Assembly: GCF_051958935.1 (NCBI RefSeq)
Contig: NZ_JBQCFP010000201.1
Coordinates: forward strand, 1-33,758
DNA length: 33,758 bases
Direction: 5' to 3'
Origin: Dokdonella_A sp051958935
GTDB taxonomy: Bacteria > Pseudomonadota > Gammaproteobacteria > Xanthomonadales > Rhodanobacteraceae
Shown: positions 22,953-30,827 of the stretch, piece by piece
How positions within the stretch are numbered: the stretch's first letter is position 1
How the letters are laid out: each line of letters starts with the position of its first letter
Notes under the pieces: model-generated
What the model saw: only the letters and a program-made list of their open reading frames with translations
Database searches by the model: none
Told to the model about the DNA's origin: nothing
Made by a program: the position numbers and the translations under genes

Positions 22953-24638
22953 ATGAATCATCGTTGGAAGCAGGTCGTCCTCGCCGCACTCCTCGCGCTC
23001 GCCGGTGGCAGCGCGGCGGCGGCCGACAAGCCGAGCCAGGCGGCGATCGCGAGTGCGCACGTGCTCGCGACGCAGGCCGGTTTCGAAGCGCTCGACATGG
23101 GCGGCAATGCATTCGACGCCGCGGTCGCGGTCGCCTCGACGCTGTCGGTGGTCGAGCCGCAGAGTTCCGGTATCGGCGGTGGCGGCCTGTTCCTGCTGCG
23201 GCGTGCGTCGGACGGCAAGGAAGTCATGCTCGACGGCCGCGAGGCTGCGCCGGCCGCGGTCGATCCGAAGGATTACCTCGACGCGAAGGGGCAGCCCGAT
23301 CGCGACCACGCGCTGAATGGACCGCTTTCGGCCGCCATTCCGGGTGAGCCCGCCGCGCTCGTCGCATTGGCGCGGCAATACGGCAAGCTGCCGCTTTCGA
23401 AATCGCTGGCACCGGCGATCCGCATCGCGCGCGAAGGGTTCCAGCCCGATCCGCGCGCGCTCCGCGCAATTGCGCGCCAGCGCGACAACCTCCTGCGCTG
23501 GCCCGCGTCGGCCGCGCTGTACCTCGACGGGGGCGCCGTGCCCAAGCAGGGGTGGACCCTGCGCCTGCCCGATCTCGCCGGCGTGCTCGAAGCGATCGCG
23601 CGCGACGGCAACGACGGTTTCTACCGCGGCGAGATCGCGCAGCGCCTCGTCGACGGCGTACGTGCCGCGGGTGGCCGCTGGACGCTCGACGACCTGGCGA
23701 AGTACGAGGCCAAGGAGCGTAAGCCGATCTCGTTCGAATACCGCGATTGGCACATCGTGACCGCGCCGCCGCCCTCGTCGGGCGGCATCGCGCTCGCCGA
23801 GATGCTCAATATCCTCGGCGGCTACGACCTGGCGAAATTCGATCGCACGCATCGCATGCATCTCGCGGTCGAGGCGATGCGTCGCGCCTTCCGCGACCGC
23901 GCCGAATATCTCGGCGACCCCGACTTCGTGCAGATGCCGGTGGCCGAGCTGACCCATCCGCTTTACGCGGCCGGCCTGCGCGCATCGATCCATCCCGACA
24001 AGGCGACGCCGAGCGGCATGCTGCCCGGCTACATGGCGCCGGCCGAGAGCATGCACACCTCGCACTTCTCGATCATCGACCGCGACGGCAACCTCGTCTC
24101 CGGCACGCAGACGGTGAACACGACGCTCGGCTCCAAGTTCGTCGTCGCCGGCACCGGCTTCGTGCTCAACAACGAGATGGACGATTTCGCGCTCGTCGCG
24201 GGCAAACCGAACGCGTATGGCCTGCTCGGCAATGACAACAATGCACCCAAGCCCGGCAGCCGACCGCTGTCCTCGATGACGCCGAGCTTCATCGTCGGCA
24301 AGGACCGCATCGGCGTGATCGGCACGCCGGGCGGCAGCTACATCATCACGATGGTGCTCGAAGGCATCCTCGCATTCGTCGAAGGCGAAACCCCCGAAGA
24401 GATCGTTGCGCTGCGCCGCTATCACCACCAGTACATGCCCGACGTGATCGAAGCGGAGGCGGGCGCGTTCACGCCGGCCGAGAAGACCGCGCTCGAAGCG
24501 ATGGGCCACACCGTGAACGTCGCCGCGAGCACGTGGCCGTTCGGTTTCATGAACGTCGTGAGCTGGAACCGCCACACCGGCGAGATGCACGCGGGCAGCG
24601 ACCCGCGCGGCGATTCGGGCAGCGGCATCGTCAAGTAG
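22953..24638 (+). CDS. ggt: Gamma-glutamyltransferase
   Basis: A 561-residue secreted Ntn-hydrolase that cleaves and transfers the gamma-glutamyl group of glutathione in the periplasm. A signal peptide (MNHRWKQVVLAALLALAGGSAAA) is followed by FDAAVAVASTLSVVEPQSSG and GGGLFLLRR. The self-cleavage nucleophile is Thr369 in ESMHTSHFSIIDRDGNLVS, and the oxyanion glycines are in GTPGGSYI. Length is usual (550-590). Start 22953 has GAGGAG upstream. It is followed by a dispersed repeat, then a separate transcription unit. Confidence 0.96.
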   Translation: MNHRWKQVVLAALLALAGGSAAAADKPSQAAIASAHVLATQAGFEALDMGGNAFDAAVAVASTLSVVEPQSSGIGGGGLFLLRRASDGKEVMLDGREAAPAAVDPKDYLDAKGQPDRDHALNGPLSAAIPGEPAALVALARQYGKLPLSKSLAPAIRIAREGFQPDPRALRAIARQRDNLLRWPASAALYLDGGAVPKQGWTLRLPDLAGVLEAIARDGNDGFYRGEIAQRLVDGVRAAGGRWTLDDLAKYEAKERKPISFEYRDWHIVTAPPPSSGGIALAEMLNILGGYDLAKFDRTHRMHLAVEAMRRAFRDRAEYLGDPDFVQMPVAELTHPLYAAGLRASIHPDKATPSGMLPGYMAPAESMHTSHFSIIDRDGNLVSGTQTVNTTLGSKFVVAGTGFVLNNEMDDFALVAGKPNAYGLLGNDNNAPKPGSRPLSSMTPSFIVGKDRIGVIGTPGGSYIITMVLEGILAFVEGETPEEIVALRRYHHQYMPDVIEAEAGAFTPAEKTALEAMGHTVNVAASTWPFGFMNVVSWNRHTGEMHAGSDPRGDSGSGIVK

Positions 24639-24651
24639 CATCACGTTACTA

Positions 24652-24762
24652 CCTTCTCTGCCGCTCGCGGGAGAGGGTTGGGGTGAGGGCGATCGGAGCG
24701 TACGCTTCGTCCACCCCCAGCCGACTCGCTGCGCGGGTCGACCCCTCCCGCAGGCGGGAGAG
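24652..24762. repeat. Dispersed GGGAGAGG-type intergenic repeat
   Basis: Between ggt and the hydrolase gene lies a left part with GCGGGAGAGGGTTGGGGTGA and a right part with CACCCCCAGCCGACTCG and CTCCCGCAGGCGGGAG (24745-24760, a hairpin). The halves are roughly inverted. This is the common proteobacterial repeat whose translation gives the spurious peptide SPQPSPASGREG. It may serve as a terminator. Confidence 0.7.
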
Positions 24763-24803
24763 GTGAACGCAGTGGCATCCATTCATCAAGGTTCGGCGCG
24801 CGC

Positions 24804-25667
24804 ATGAAACTCTGGTCCATCCTCGGCAACTCGCAGAAGCTCGACGGCGGCGCGATGTTCGGCAACGTGCCGCGCGCGATGTGGGAACACTGGATCGCGC
24901 CCGACGCCGACAACCGCATCCCGCTCGCCTGCCGCGCGCTGCTCGCCGAAGGCCTCAACGGCAAGACCGTGCTGTTCGAGACTGGCATCGGCGCGTTCTT
25001 CGAGCCGAAGCTGCGCGAGCGCTTCGGCGTGGTCGAGGAGCGCCACGTGCTGCTCGACTCGTTGCGCGCGGCCGGGTTTTCGCACGAGGACATCGACGCG
25101 GTCGTCGTCTCGCACCTCCACTTCGACCACGCGGGCGGCCTGCTCGCGGCGTGGGCAGAGGGCAAGGCGCCGAGCCTGCTGTTCCCGAACGCGACCTACA
25201 TCGTCGGCGAGGAGTGCTGGCAGCGCGCGATACGCCCGCACCCGCGCGATCGCGCCTCGTTCATCGCGGAGCTGCAACCACTCCTCGAAGCCTCGGGCCG
25301 CCTCGAGCGCGTGCAGGGCACGCATTCGCTGACTCTCGGCATGCAGGTGCGCTTCGCCTATTCGAACGGCCACACGCCTGGGCTCATGCTGTCCGAGATC
25401 ACGACGCCGAACGGTGGCATCGTGTTCTGCGCCGACCTCATCCCGGCCCGGCCATGGGTGCACCTGCCGATCACGATGGGGTACGACCGCTATCCGGAAC
25501 TGCTCATCGACGAGAAGCGCGCATTCCTCGAGGACAAGCTCGCGCGCGACGTGCGCCTGTTCTTCACCCATGACGTCGGCTGCGCCTGCGCGCACGTCAC
25601 GCGCGACGAAAAGGGCCGTTTCGGCACGCGCGGCGAAGTCGCCGAAATCGTCGGCGAGGCCGCCTGA
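24804..25667 (+). CDS. Metallo-beta-lactamase-fold hydrolase
   Basis: A 287-residue cytoplasmic protein (no signal peptide). The metal site is SHLHFDHAGG (His104, His106, Asp108, His109), with His190 in NGHTPG and Asp211 in FCADLIPA as further ligands. The layout resembles quorum-quenching lactonase-like MBL proteins, but substrates vary widely and lactonase activity cannot be claimed. The start ATG follows the repeat region. The stop overlaps the next gene's start (TGATG at 25665-25669). Confidence 0.88.
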   Translation: MKLWSILGNSQKLDGGAMFGNVPRAMWEHWIAPDADNRIPLACRALLAEGLNGKTVLFETGIGAFFEPKLRERFGVVEERHVLLDSLRAAGFSHEDIDAVVVSHLHFDHAGGLLAAWAEGKAPSLLFPNATYIVGEECWQRAIRPHPRDRASFIAELQPLLEASGRLERVQGTHSLTLGMQVRFAYSNGHTPGLMLSEITTPNGGIVFCADLIPARPWVHLPITMGYDRYPELLIDEKRAFLEDKLARDVRLFFTHDVGCACAHVTRDEKGRFGTRGEVAEIVGEAA

Positions 25668-26365
25668 TGGCGCGGCGTGGACGCCGCTCGGGCAAGGGGC
25701 GAGCGCTGCTGCTGGTTGCGATCGGCGTGCTCCTGGCCGGTGCGGCCGCATGGTGGCTGCGCCATCATCGCCACGCGATCCCGACTTTCCCGCTGGCGGA
25801 CGAACCGGCGTCGCCGGGCATCGAGCGTATCGATGCGCGCAATGAAGGACGCGAGATCGAACTCAGCGGCGCCGTGCGCGTGGCGCGCCCCGCGCGCGAC
25901 AGCGCACTCGCGATCGAAGCCGACGCGGTCATGCTGCTGCGCGACGTGCAGATGGTGCAGTGGCAGGAGCATTGCGCGGGTTCCGATTGCCGCTATGCGC
26001 TCGAGTGGTCGGCGCGCCGGATCGACTCGCATGCCTTCCGTGACGCGGCAGGGCATCGCAACGACGTGCCGTTCCCGCTATCGAGCGAATCGTTCGCGGC
26101 GGCCGAAGTGCGCATCGGCGCATACGCTCTGGACGCGAACCTCGCCGCCGCGGGCGTGGCGGCGCAGCCCTACGCGGTGTCGACCGCGCGCCTGCCGCCG
26201 AACCTCGCGGCCACGTTCCATGACTGCGACGGCGCGCTCTGCACGGGCGATCCGAAGAAACCCGCCGCGGGCGACCTGCGCGTCGCATACCGCATCGTGC
26301 CGGCCGGAACGCGCCGCGTGAGCGGCGTGCAGCACGACGGGCGCCTGCGCGCGGCGAGGCGCTGA
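25667..26365 (+). CDS. TMEM43-like membrane protein, short form
   Basis: A 232-residue protein with one N-terminal span (about 13-30, ALLLVAIGVLLAGAAAWWL). The body matches TMEM43/LUMA-type proteins as I recall them: ELSGAVRVARPARD, MLLRDVQMVQWQEHC, YALEWSARRIDSHAF, GHRNDVPFPLSSESFAAAEV and the end RVAYRIVPAGTRRVSGVQ. Known bacterial members usually run on to further C-terminal membrane spans; this one stops 13 residues after that phrase and there is no room or frame for the rest before the next gene. It is coupled to the MBL gene by TGATG. Function unknown. Confidence 0.75.
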   Translation: MARRGRRSGKGRALLLVAIGVLLAGAAAWWLRHHRHAIPTFPLADEPASPGIERIDARNEGREIELSGAVRVARPARDSALAIEADAVMLLRDVQMVQWQEHCAGSDCRYALEWSARRIDSHAFRDAAGHRNDVPFPLSSESFAAAEVRIGAYALDANLAAAGVAAQPYAVSTARLPPNLAATFHDCDGALCTGDPKKPAAGDLRVAYRIVPAGTRRVSGVQHDGRLRAARR

Positions 26366-26451
26366 TGCCAGGCGGGCTGACTCCACGCGGGATGATGTGA
26401 CGACCGCGCGACGCGCGTGTACCGTAGGCGCATCGTCGACCGGGAACCAAC

Positions 26452-26850
26452 ATGCACATCACTGGAATCTACGCCGCACTCGCGACCCTGCTCGTGCTGC
26501 TGCTCGCGGTGCGCACCTCCGCGGGCCGCCATGGCAAGCGCATCTACACCGGCGATGGCGGCGACGCGGACATGTTCCTGCGCATCCGCGCCCACGCGAA
26601 CGCGATCGAGAACCTGCCGCTCGCGCTGCTCCTGCTGGCCTTGCTCGAATGGAACCAGACCGCGCCGCCCTGGCTGCACGCCTGCGGCTGCGTGCTGCTC
26701 GCCGGCCGCATCCTGCACGCCCTCGGCATGTCGATCCCGGCATTCTCCCGCGTCGGCCGCGTCACCGGCACCACGCTCACCTGGGGCATCATGGCCGCGA
26801 TGGCCATCCTGCTCCTCTGGCAGTGGCTCGCCTTCACCTCGATCCGCTGA
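26452..26850 (+). CDS. MAPEG-family membrane protein
   Basis: A 132-residue protein with four hydrophobic segments. The family signature FLRIRAHANAIENLPLALLL carries the conserved Arg, Asn and Glu that bind glutathione in eukaryotic relatives. Other marks are GRHGKRIYTGDGGDADM and a C-terminal span GTTLTWGIMAAMAILLLWQW. Bacterial MAPEG proteins of this YecN-like type are uncharacterised; glutathione S-transferase activity is possible but not shown. A ggt gene lies 1.8 kb upstream, which may be coincidence. Confidence 0.9.
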   Translation: MHITGIYAALATLLVLLLAVRTSAGRHGKRIYTGDGGDADMFLRIRAHANAIENLPLALLLLALLEWNQTAPPWLHACGCVLLAGRILHALGMSIPAFSRVGRVTGTTLTWGIMAAMAILLLWQWLAFTSIR

Positions 26851-26856
26851 CCTGGG

Positions 26857-26995
26857 ACACGGAGCACATGGAGCACACGGAGGAAGAGCTTTTTACATGA
26901 AGAGCCTTTCCTCGGCTTTGCCTTCTCAGTGTGTTCCGTGTTCCGGGCTCTTACCCATTTTTGCTCTTCTTCGTGCCCTTCGTGTTTCAATCTCT
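26857..26995. repeat. Small repeat element with 9-bp periodic ends, kin of the pnt element
   Basis: The left part is three 9-bp units, ACACGGAGC-ACATGGAGC-ACACGGAGG (26857-26883). Inverted partners are CAGTGTGTTCCGTGTTCCGG (26927-26946) and CTTCGTGTTTCAATCTCT (26978-26995). The last 18 bases are the exact reverse complement of 31962-31979 at the left end of the pnt-operon element. No gene lies between. It fills the gap between the MAPEG gene and the convergent Nudix gene, and T-runs inside (26889-26893, 26957-26961) could serve as terminators. Confidence 0.7.
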
Positions 26996-27026
26996 ACTCT
27001 TGCTTGCGCTGGACGCGACCCCGCAG

Positions 27027-27563
27027 TCAGCGCGTGAACAGAGCCGCGTGGTCGAGCATGTACAGGCCCGCGAACATCTTCGGGTCGATCGAGTAGCCGG
27101 CGTTGATCTTTTCAATGAGCCACGTCGCCGCTTCGCGGCGTGGGACTTCGTGTACGGTGATGTCCTCGGTTTCGTCACCGCCGCCCGCCTCGACGCGCTC
27201 GAGGTCGCGCGCATGGACGAAGGCGAGGATCTCGTTGCTCATGCCCGCCGAGGTCGGCCCCGCCATGAGGAAGTCGATGCGGCCTGCGCGGTAGCCGGTT
27301 TCCTCGACGAGTTCGCGATGGGCGGCATCGACCGCGCTTTCGTCGGCGCTGCTGGCGACATCGCCGACCAGACCCGCGGGCATCTCGATCGTCATGCACT
27401 CGATCGCGGGGCGATACTGTTCGACGAACAGGATGCGATCCTCCGGCGTCACCGCGATGATCATCACGCCGCCGCCCGGATTGGTGCGCTCGGCGTATTC
27501 CCAGCGGCCGCGGCGCTTGAGGCGCAGCCATTTTCCATTGCAAAGCGTTTCCGTTTCGGTCAT
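27027..27563 (-). CDS. Nudix hydrolase, ADP-ribose pyrophosphatase-like
   Basis: A 178-residue cytoplasmic enzyme. The Nudix box is present with Glu-x7-Arg-Glu-Leu-Val-Glu-Glu (ESAVDAAHRELVEETGY), preceded by EMPAGLVGD, the MPAG phrase of ADP-ribose and GDP-sugar hydrolases, and VMIIAVTPEDRILFVEQYRP upstream. A GlxMSxE-like FLMAGPTSAGMSNEI follows, again typical of the ADPRase group. It probably hydrolyses a nucleoside diphosphate sugar. It diverges from the TPR/propeller gene over 72 bp. Confidence 0.9.
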   Translation of the reverse strand: MTETETLCNGKWLRLKRRGRWEYAERTNPGGGVMIIAVTPEDRILFVEQYRPAIECMTIEMPAGLVGDVASSADESAVDAAHRELVEETGYRAGRIDFLMAGPTSAGMSNEILAFVHARDLERVEAGGGDETEDITVHEVPRREAATWLIEKINAGYSIDPKMFAGLYMLDHAALFTR

Positions 27564-27635
27564 TGTAGGCGGCTTTCCTGAAACTATTCAGCGGGTTGGC
27601 GGTCAATGCCCGGCCCCCCCATGAGGAACGATCGA

Positions 27636-29102
27636 ATGATGATCCGCCGCATTCTATGCACTTTCGCGTTTGCCCTCGTGGCAGGCCCCGCCGCGGCCGC
27701 GCCGGCGGTGCAGGCGGGGGCGGGTCTGGACCCGAGCCACCTGTCCAAGGGGCAGATCGAGCAGATGCAATCGCCGGCCGCGCTGCTGCGGGCCGCCGCA
27801 CTGTACAAGCAGAACGGCGACCTCGACCGTCTGGCCTGGACGCTCGAGCGCCTGACCGCATTCGAACCCAACGTCGGTGACCTCAAGCTCGCGCTCGCGA
27901 CCACCTATGCCCGCCAGGGCCAGAAGACGAAGGCGTACGACCTGCTGCTCGGCATGCAGCGCGTCGGTTACGGTTACGACCTTGCCGACAATGCGGATTT
28001 CGCCAAGATCGCCGGCACCAAGGTCTGGACCTACATCACCGACGGCCTCAAGACGAACCTCAAGCCGTTCGGCGAGGGCAAGGTCGCCTTCTCGCTGCCG
28101 GCAGGCGATCACCTGTACGAGTCGCTGGCGTGGGATCCGGTGCGCAAGCAACTGCTCGTGGGCAGCGTGCGCGACGGCACGATCATGCGCGCGGATGCCG
28201 ACGGCAAGCTCACCGACTTCATCGCGCCCGGCGACAGCGGGCTCTGGAGCGTGTACGCGATGGCGGTCGACGCCGACGACGACGCGCTCTACGTGGCGAG
28301 CACGGCATCGCTCTACTTCAAGGGTTTCAGCCAGGCGAACTACGGCCAGGCCGGCGTGTTCAAGTTCAGCCTGTCGAACGGCAAGCTGCTCCAGAAATAC
28401 CTGCTGCCTTCGGGCCCCCAGCCGAACACGTTATCCAGCATTGCCGCGCGCAAGGGGCTCGTCTTCGCCGCCGACGGCCTGCACAACGTGATCTACCGGC
28501 TCGACGGCGGTGCGCTCAAGCCGATGATCGCCAACCCGAAGTTGACGAGCGTGCGTGGCCTCGCGCTCAGCGACGATGCGAAGACGCTCTACTTCGCCGA
28601 CTACTCCCTCGGCGTGTTCGGTGTCGACCTCGCGGCGGGGAAGCCTTTCGACCTCAAGTACGACACGACCAAGCTCGCCCTTGGCGGGGTCGACGGCCTC
28701 GGCTGGTACGACCACCGGCTCGTCGCGATCCAGAGCGGCATGTCGCCGCGTCGCGTGATGCGCATCGCGCTGGACGACGACCGAAAGACCGTCACGGCGG
28801 CGATGCCGCTCGATGCGGCCAATCCGGCGTTCGAGCTTCCGACCTACGGCACCGTCGCCGGGGATTCGCTGTATTTCGTCGCGAACAGCCAGAAGAACGC
28901 ATACGACAGCTACGGGTCGCCGAAAGACCCGAACAAGATCGAGCCGGTCAAAGTGTTCAAGAGTGACCTGCGCTTCGCCTGGGATTCGGGCACGCTGGCC
29001 GTCCCCAGGCGGGCGCCGGCGGGGCCGATCAGCGAATCGAAGCCGGGCAGCGGCGCGTTCTCGAACGTCGACGGCGGCTCGCAGTCCGTTACCGGCAATT
29101 GA
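27636..29102 (+). CDS. Secreted TPR plus beta-propeller protein
   Basis: A 488-residue exported protein. The signal peptide is MMIRRILCTFAFALVAGPAA. Residues about 40-115 carry TPR-like helices (ALLRAAALYKQNGDLDRLAW and LALATTYARQGQKTKAYDLL). From about 140 the protein reads as SMP-30/NHL-type propeller blades (HLYESLAWDPVRKQLLVGSV, MAVDADDDALYVASTASLYF, LALSDDAKTLYFADYSLGVF). Function unknown; binding of a small ligand or protein scaffold is possible. The start at 27636 has GAGGAA 7 bases upstream; the ATG at 27621 overlaps that site. Confidence 0.82.
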   Translation: MMIRRILCTFAFALVAGPAAAAPAVQAGAGLDPSHLSKGQIEQMQSPAALLRAAALYKQNGDLDRLAWTLERLTAFEPNVGDLKLALATTYARQGQKTKAYDLLLGMQRVGYGYDLADNADFAKIAGTKVWTYITDGLKTNLKPFGEGKVAFSLPAGDHLYESLAWDPVRKQLLVGSVRDGTIMRADADGKLTDFIAPGDSGLWSVYAMAVDADDDALYVASTASLYFKGFSQANYGQAGVFKFSLSNGKLLQKYLLPSGPQPNTLSSIAARKGLVFAADGLHNVIYRLDGGALKPMIANPKLTSVRGLALSDDAKTLYFADYSLGVFGVDLAAGKPFDLKYDTTKLALGGVDGLGWYDHRLVAIQSGMSPRRVMRIALDDDRKTVTAAMPLDAANPAFELPTYGTVAGDSLYFVANSQKNAYDSYGSPKDPNKIEPVKVFKSDLRFAWDSGTLAVPRRAPAGPISESKPGSGAFSNVDGGSQSVTGN

Positions 29103-29120
29103 AAAAGGGGCGGCGCAGGA

Positions 29121-29145
29121 GCATCGCGGCTTCCGCGGCTCCCAC
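29121..29145 (-). repeat. REP-like hairpin between convergent genes
   Basis: On the minus strand a 25-bp unit starts GTGGGAGC and ends GCCGCGATGC, like the unit at 11807. Its stem CGCGG-CTT-CCGCG is extended by GAGC/GCTC with a 2-nt bulge. It lies between the propeller gene stop and the exonuclease gene stop and may terminate both. Confidence 0.7.
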
Positions 29146-29178
29146 GAGAAGCCGTCCCCGGCCATCTCGCGCGCGGGC

Positions 29179-30066
29179 TCACGCCTCGCGCAGCGCCCGC
29201 ACGCGTGCCCGCGTGAGTGGTCCGAAGCGCATGCGCTCGAGCAACTCGTCGATCGCGTCGTCGAGCGGCTTGCGGCGATATTCGTCGGCGTGCGCGGGCA
29301 CCGGCGCGTCGAGCGCGATGCCGGTCAGTGCGCGCGACAGGCGCGCGATCTCGGCATGTTCGCGCAGGCGCATCGACGCCGCCGCAGCGCCGCGCGTGCG
29401 CAGGAATGCGACCTCCTCCGCGCGCGCCAGCAGCGCGTCGAGCGTGCCGAAATGATGCAGCAGGATCGCAGCGGTCTTCGCGCCGATGCCCGGCACGCCG
29501 GGTATGTTGTCGACCGCGTCGCCGGTGAGCGCGAGGTAGTCGGCGACCTGGTGCGGATGCACGCCCAGGCGCGACTTCACCCCGGCGCTGTCCCACCGCT
29601 GGTTGCGCGCAGGGTCCCACTGTTCGTCGGCATGACCGATGAGCTGGCCGAAGTCCTTGTCGGCCGAAACGATCACGCCGCGGAAGCCCGCCTCGCGCAG
29701 GCGCGCGAGTGCGCTGCCGATGAGGTCGTCGGCCTCGTACTGGTCGTCGGTGAGCACGGTCGCGCCGAATGCGCGCGCGACCGCCTTGCAACCGGCGAAC
29801 TGGCGCATGAGGTCGTCGGGCGCGGCGGGCCGGTTCGCCTTGTAGGCAGGGTAGAGCGCGTTGCGGAACGAGCTGTTGAGCGACTCGTCGAACGCGACCG
29901 CGAGGTGCGTCGGCCTCGCGCGTTCGAACAAATCGAGCAGGAAGCGCGCGAAGCCGTGCACCGCGTGGGCCGGATGGCCGTCCGCATCATGGGCGTCGGG
30001 TACCTGCGCGAACCAGGCGCGGCAGACGTACAGGCTGCCGTCGACGAGATGGACCGTGTCGCCCAT
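29179..30066 (-). CDS. 5'-3' exonuclease / flap endonuclease-like protein
   Basis: A 295-residue protein matching the 5' nuclease domain of DNA polymerase I and ExoIX. It has VHLVDGSLYVCRAWFA, the arch phrase AFDESLNSSFRNALYPAYKANRP, acidic metal ligands in YEADDLIGSALA and IVSADKDFGQLI, and the helix-3-turn GDAVDNIPGVPGIGAKTAAILL. It probably acts on flaps or RNA primers with Mg2+. It stands alone, without a polymerase domain. It is 4 bp downstream of the nitroreductase gene in the opposite reading order (nitroreductase stop at 30071, this start at 30066), so the two are likely cotranscribed. Confidence 0.93.
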   Translation of the reverse strand: MGDTVHLVDGSLYVCRAWFAQVPDAHDADGHPAHAVHGFARFLLDLFERARPTHLAVAFDESLNSSFRNALYPAYKANRPAAPDDLMRQFAGCKAVARAFGATVLTDDQYEADDLIGSALARLREAGFRGVIVSADKDFGQLIGHADEQWDPARNQRWDSAGVKSRLGVHPHQVADYLALTGDAVDNIPGVPGIGAKTAAILLHHFGTLDALLARAEEVAFLRTRGAAAASMRLREHAEIARLSRALTGIALDAPVPAHADEYRRKPLDDAIDELLERMRFGPLTRARVRALREA

Positions 30067-30070
30067 CGAC

Positions 30071-30655
30071 TCAGGTCCACTCCGACCAGACGTCCGCGAG
30101 CGCCGGGCGCGCGCGCTCGGGTGCGGGCTCCTTGGGCGTGCCGATGTGCACGAACGCGATGATGCGTTCGTTCGCGCCGAGGCCGAGCACGCGCGCGACC
30201 TCGCCGTCGTAGGCGGCCCAGCCGGTCAGCCATTGCGCGCCGAAGCCGAGCGCCTGTGCGCCGAGCAGCAGGTTGTAGGCGACGCAGCCGGCCGAGAGGA
30301 GTTGCTCCTGCGCCGGGATCTTCGGGTGATCCGCCTCGATGCGCGCGATGACCGCGACGATCAGCGGCGCGGCGTTGAAGCGCTCGCGATCCTTCTCGAG
30401 CGCGCTCGGCGCGACGCCGGGTTCCACTTGCGCATGGATCGCGGCGAGGCGCTGGCCGAGGCGCGCGCGCGCTTCTCCGCGGATCGCGAGCAGGCGCCAC
30501 GGCACGAGCTTGCCGTGGTCGGGCACGCGTATCGCAGCCTGCAGCAGGCGGTCGAGCTGTGTGGCGTCGGGGGCGGGCGCGCCGAGCTGGCGCGCCGGTA
30601 CGGAGCGTCGTTGATCGAGCAGGTCGAGCAGGTTCAAGGCGGGCGTCGTCGTCAT
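30071..30655 (-). CDS. Nitroreductase family protein (YdjA-like)
   Basis: A 194-residue FMN-dependent oxidoreductase. It starts LLDLLDQRRSVPARQLGAPAP, has RVPDHGKLVPWRLLAIRG with the FMN-binding residues, then SAGCVAYNLLLGAQALGFGA and IIAFVHIGTPKEPAPER near the C-terminus, as in YdjA-type short nitroreductases. The physiological substrate is unknown. The ATG at 30655 lies behind a minus-strand TATCCT (30671-30676), a possible -10 element, implying a short leader. Confidence 0.9.
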   Translation of the reverse strand: MTTTPALNLLDLLDQRRSVPARQLGAPAPDATQLDRLLQAAIRVPDHGKLVPWRLLAIRGEARARLGQRLAAIHAQVEPGVAPSALEKDRERFNAAPLIVAVIARIEADHPKIPAQEQLLSAGCVAYNLLLGAQALGFGAQWLTGWAAYDGEVARVLGLGANERIIAFVHIGTPKEPAPERARPALADVWSEWT

Positions 30656-30787
30656 GTCGGAAGCGGGCAAGGATAGCGCGTGGGACGACGACGTGCGGTC
30701 GCGCGCGCCCTCGCGCAAGGCGCAGCCCGCGCTACGATCGTTCGACGCGGACCGGGCGGGAGCGGGTGGGCACAATGCCGACAAACC

Positions 30788-30797
30788 TTGCTAGGAT
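30788..30797 (+). promoter_or_regulatory. Possible extended -10 of the pnt operon
   Basis: TTGCTAGGAT (30788-30797) contains TGC followed by TAGGAT, an extended -10 arrangement, 30 bases before the pntAA start codon. No clear -35 is visible 17 bp upstream. Confidence 0.35.
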
Positions 30798-30827
30798 CGA
30801 CGCTCCGATCGATGGGTGAGGGTGGTC

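Noticed and set aside
22803..24782. Minus-strand frame of about 660 codons opposite ggt
   Set aside because: Opposite a well-identified gamma-glutamyltransferase; begins with the repeat-derived SPQPSPASGREG peptide.
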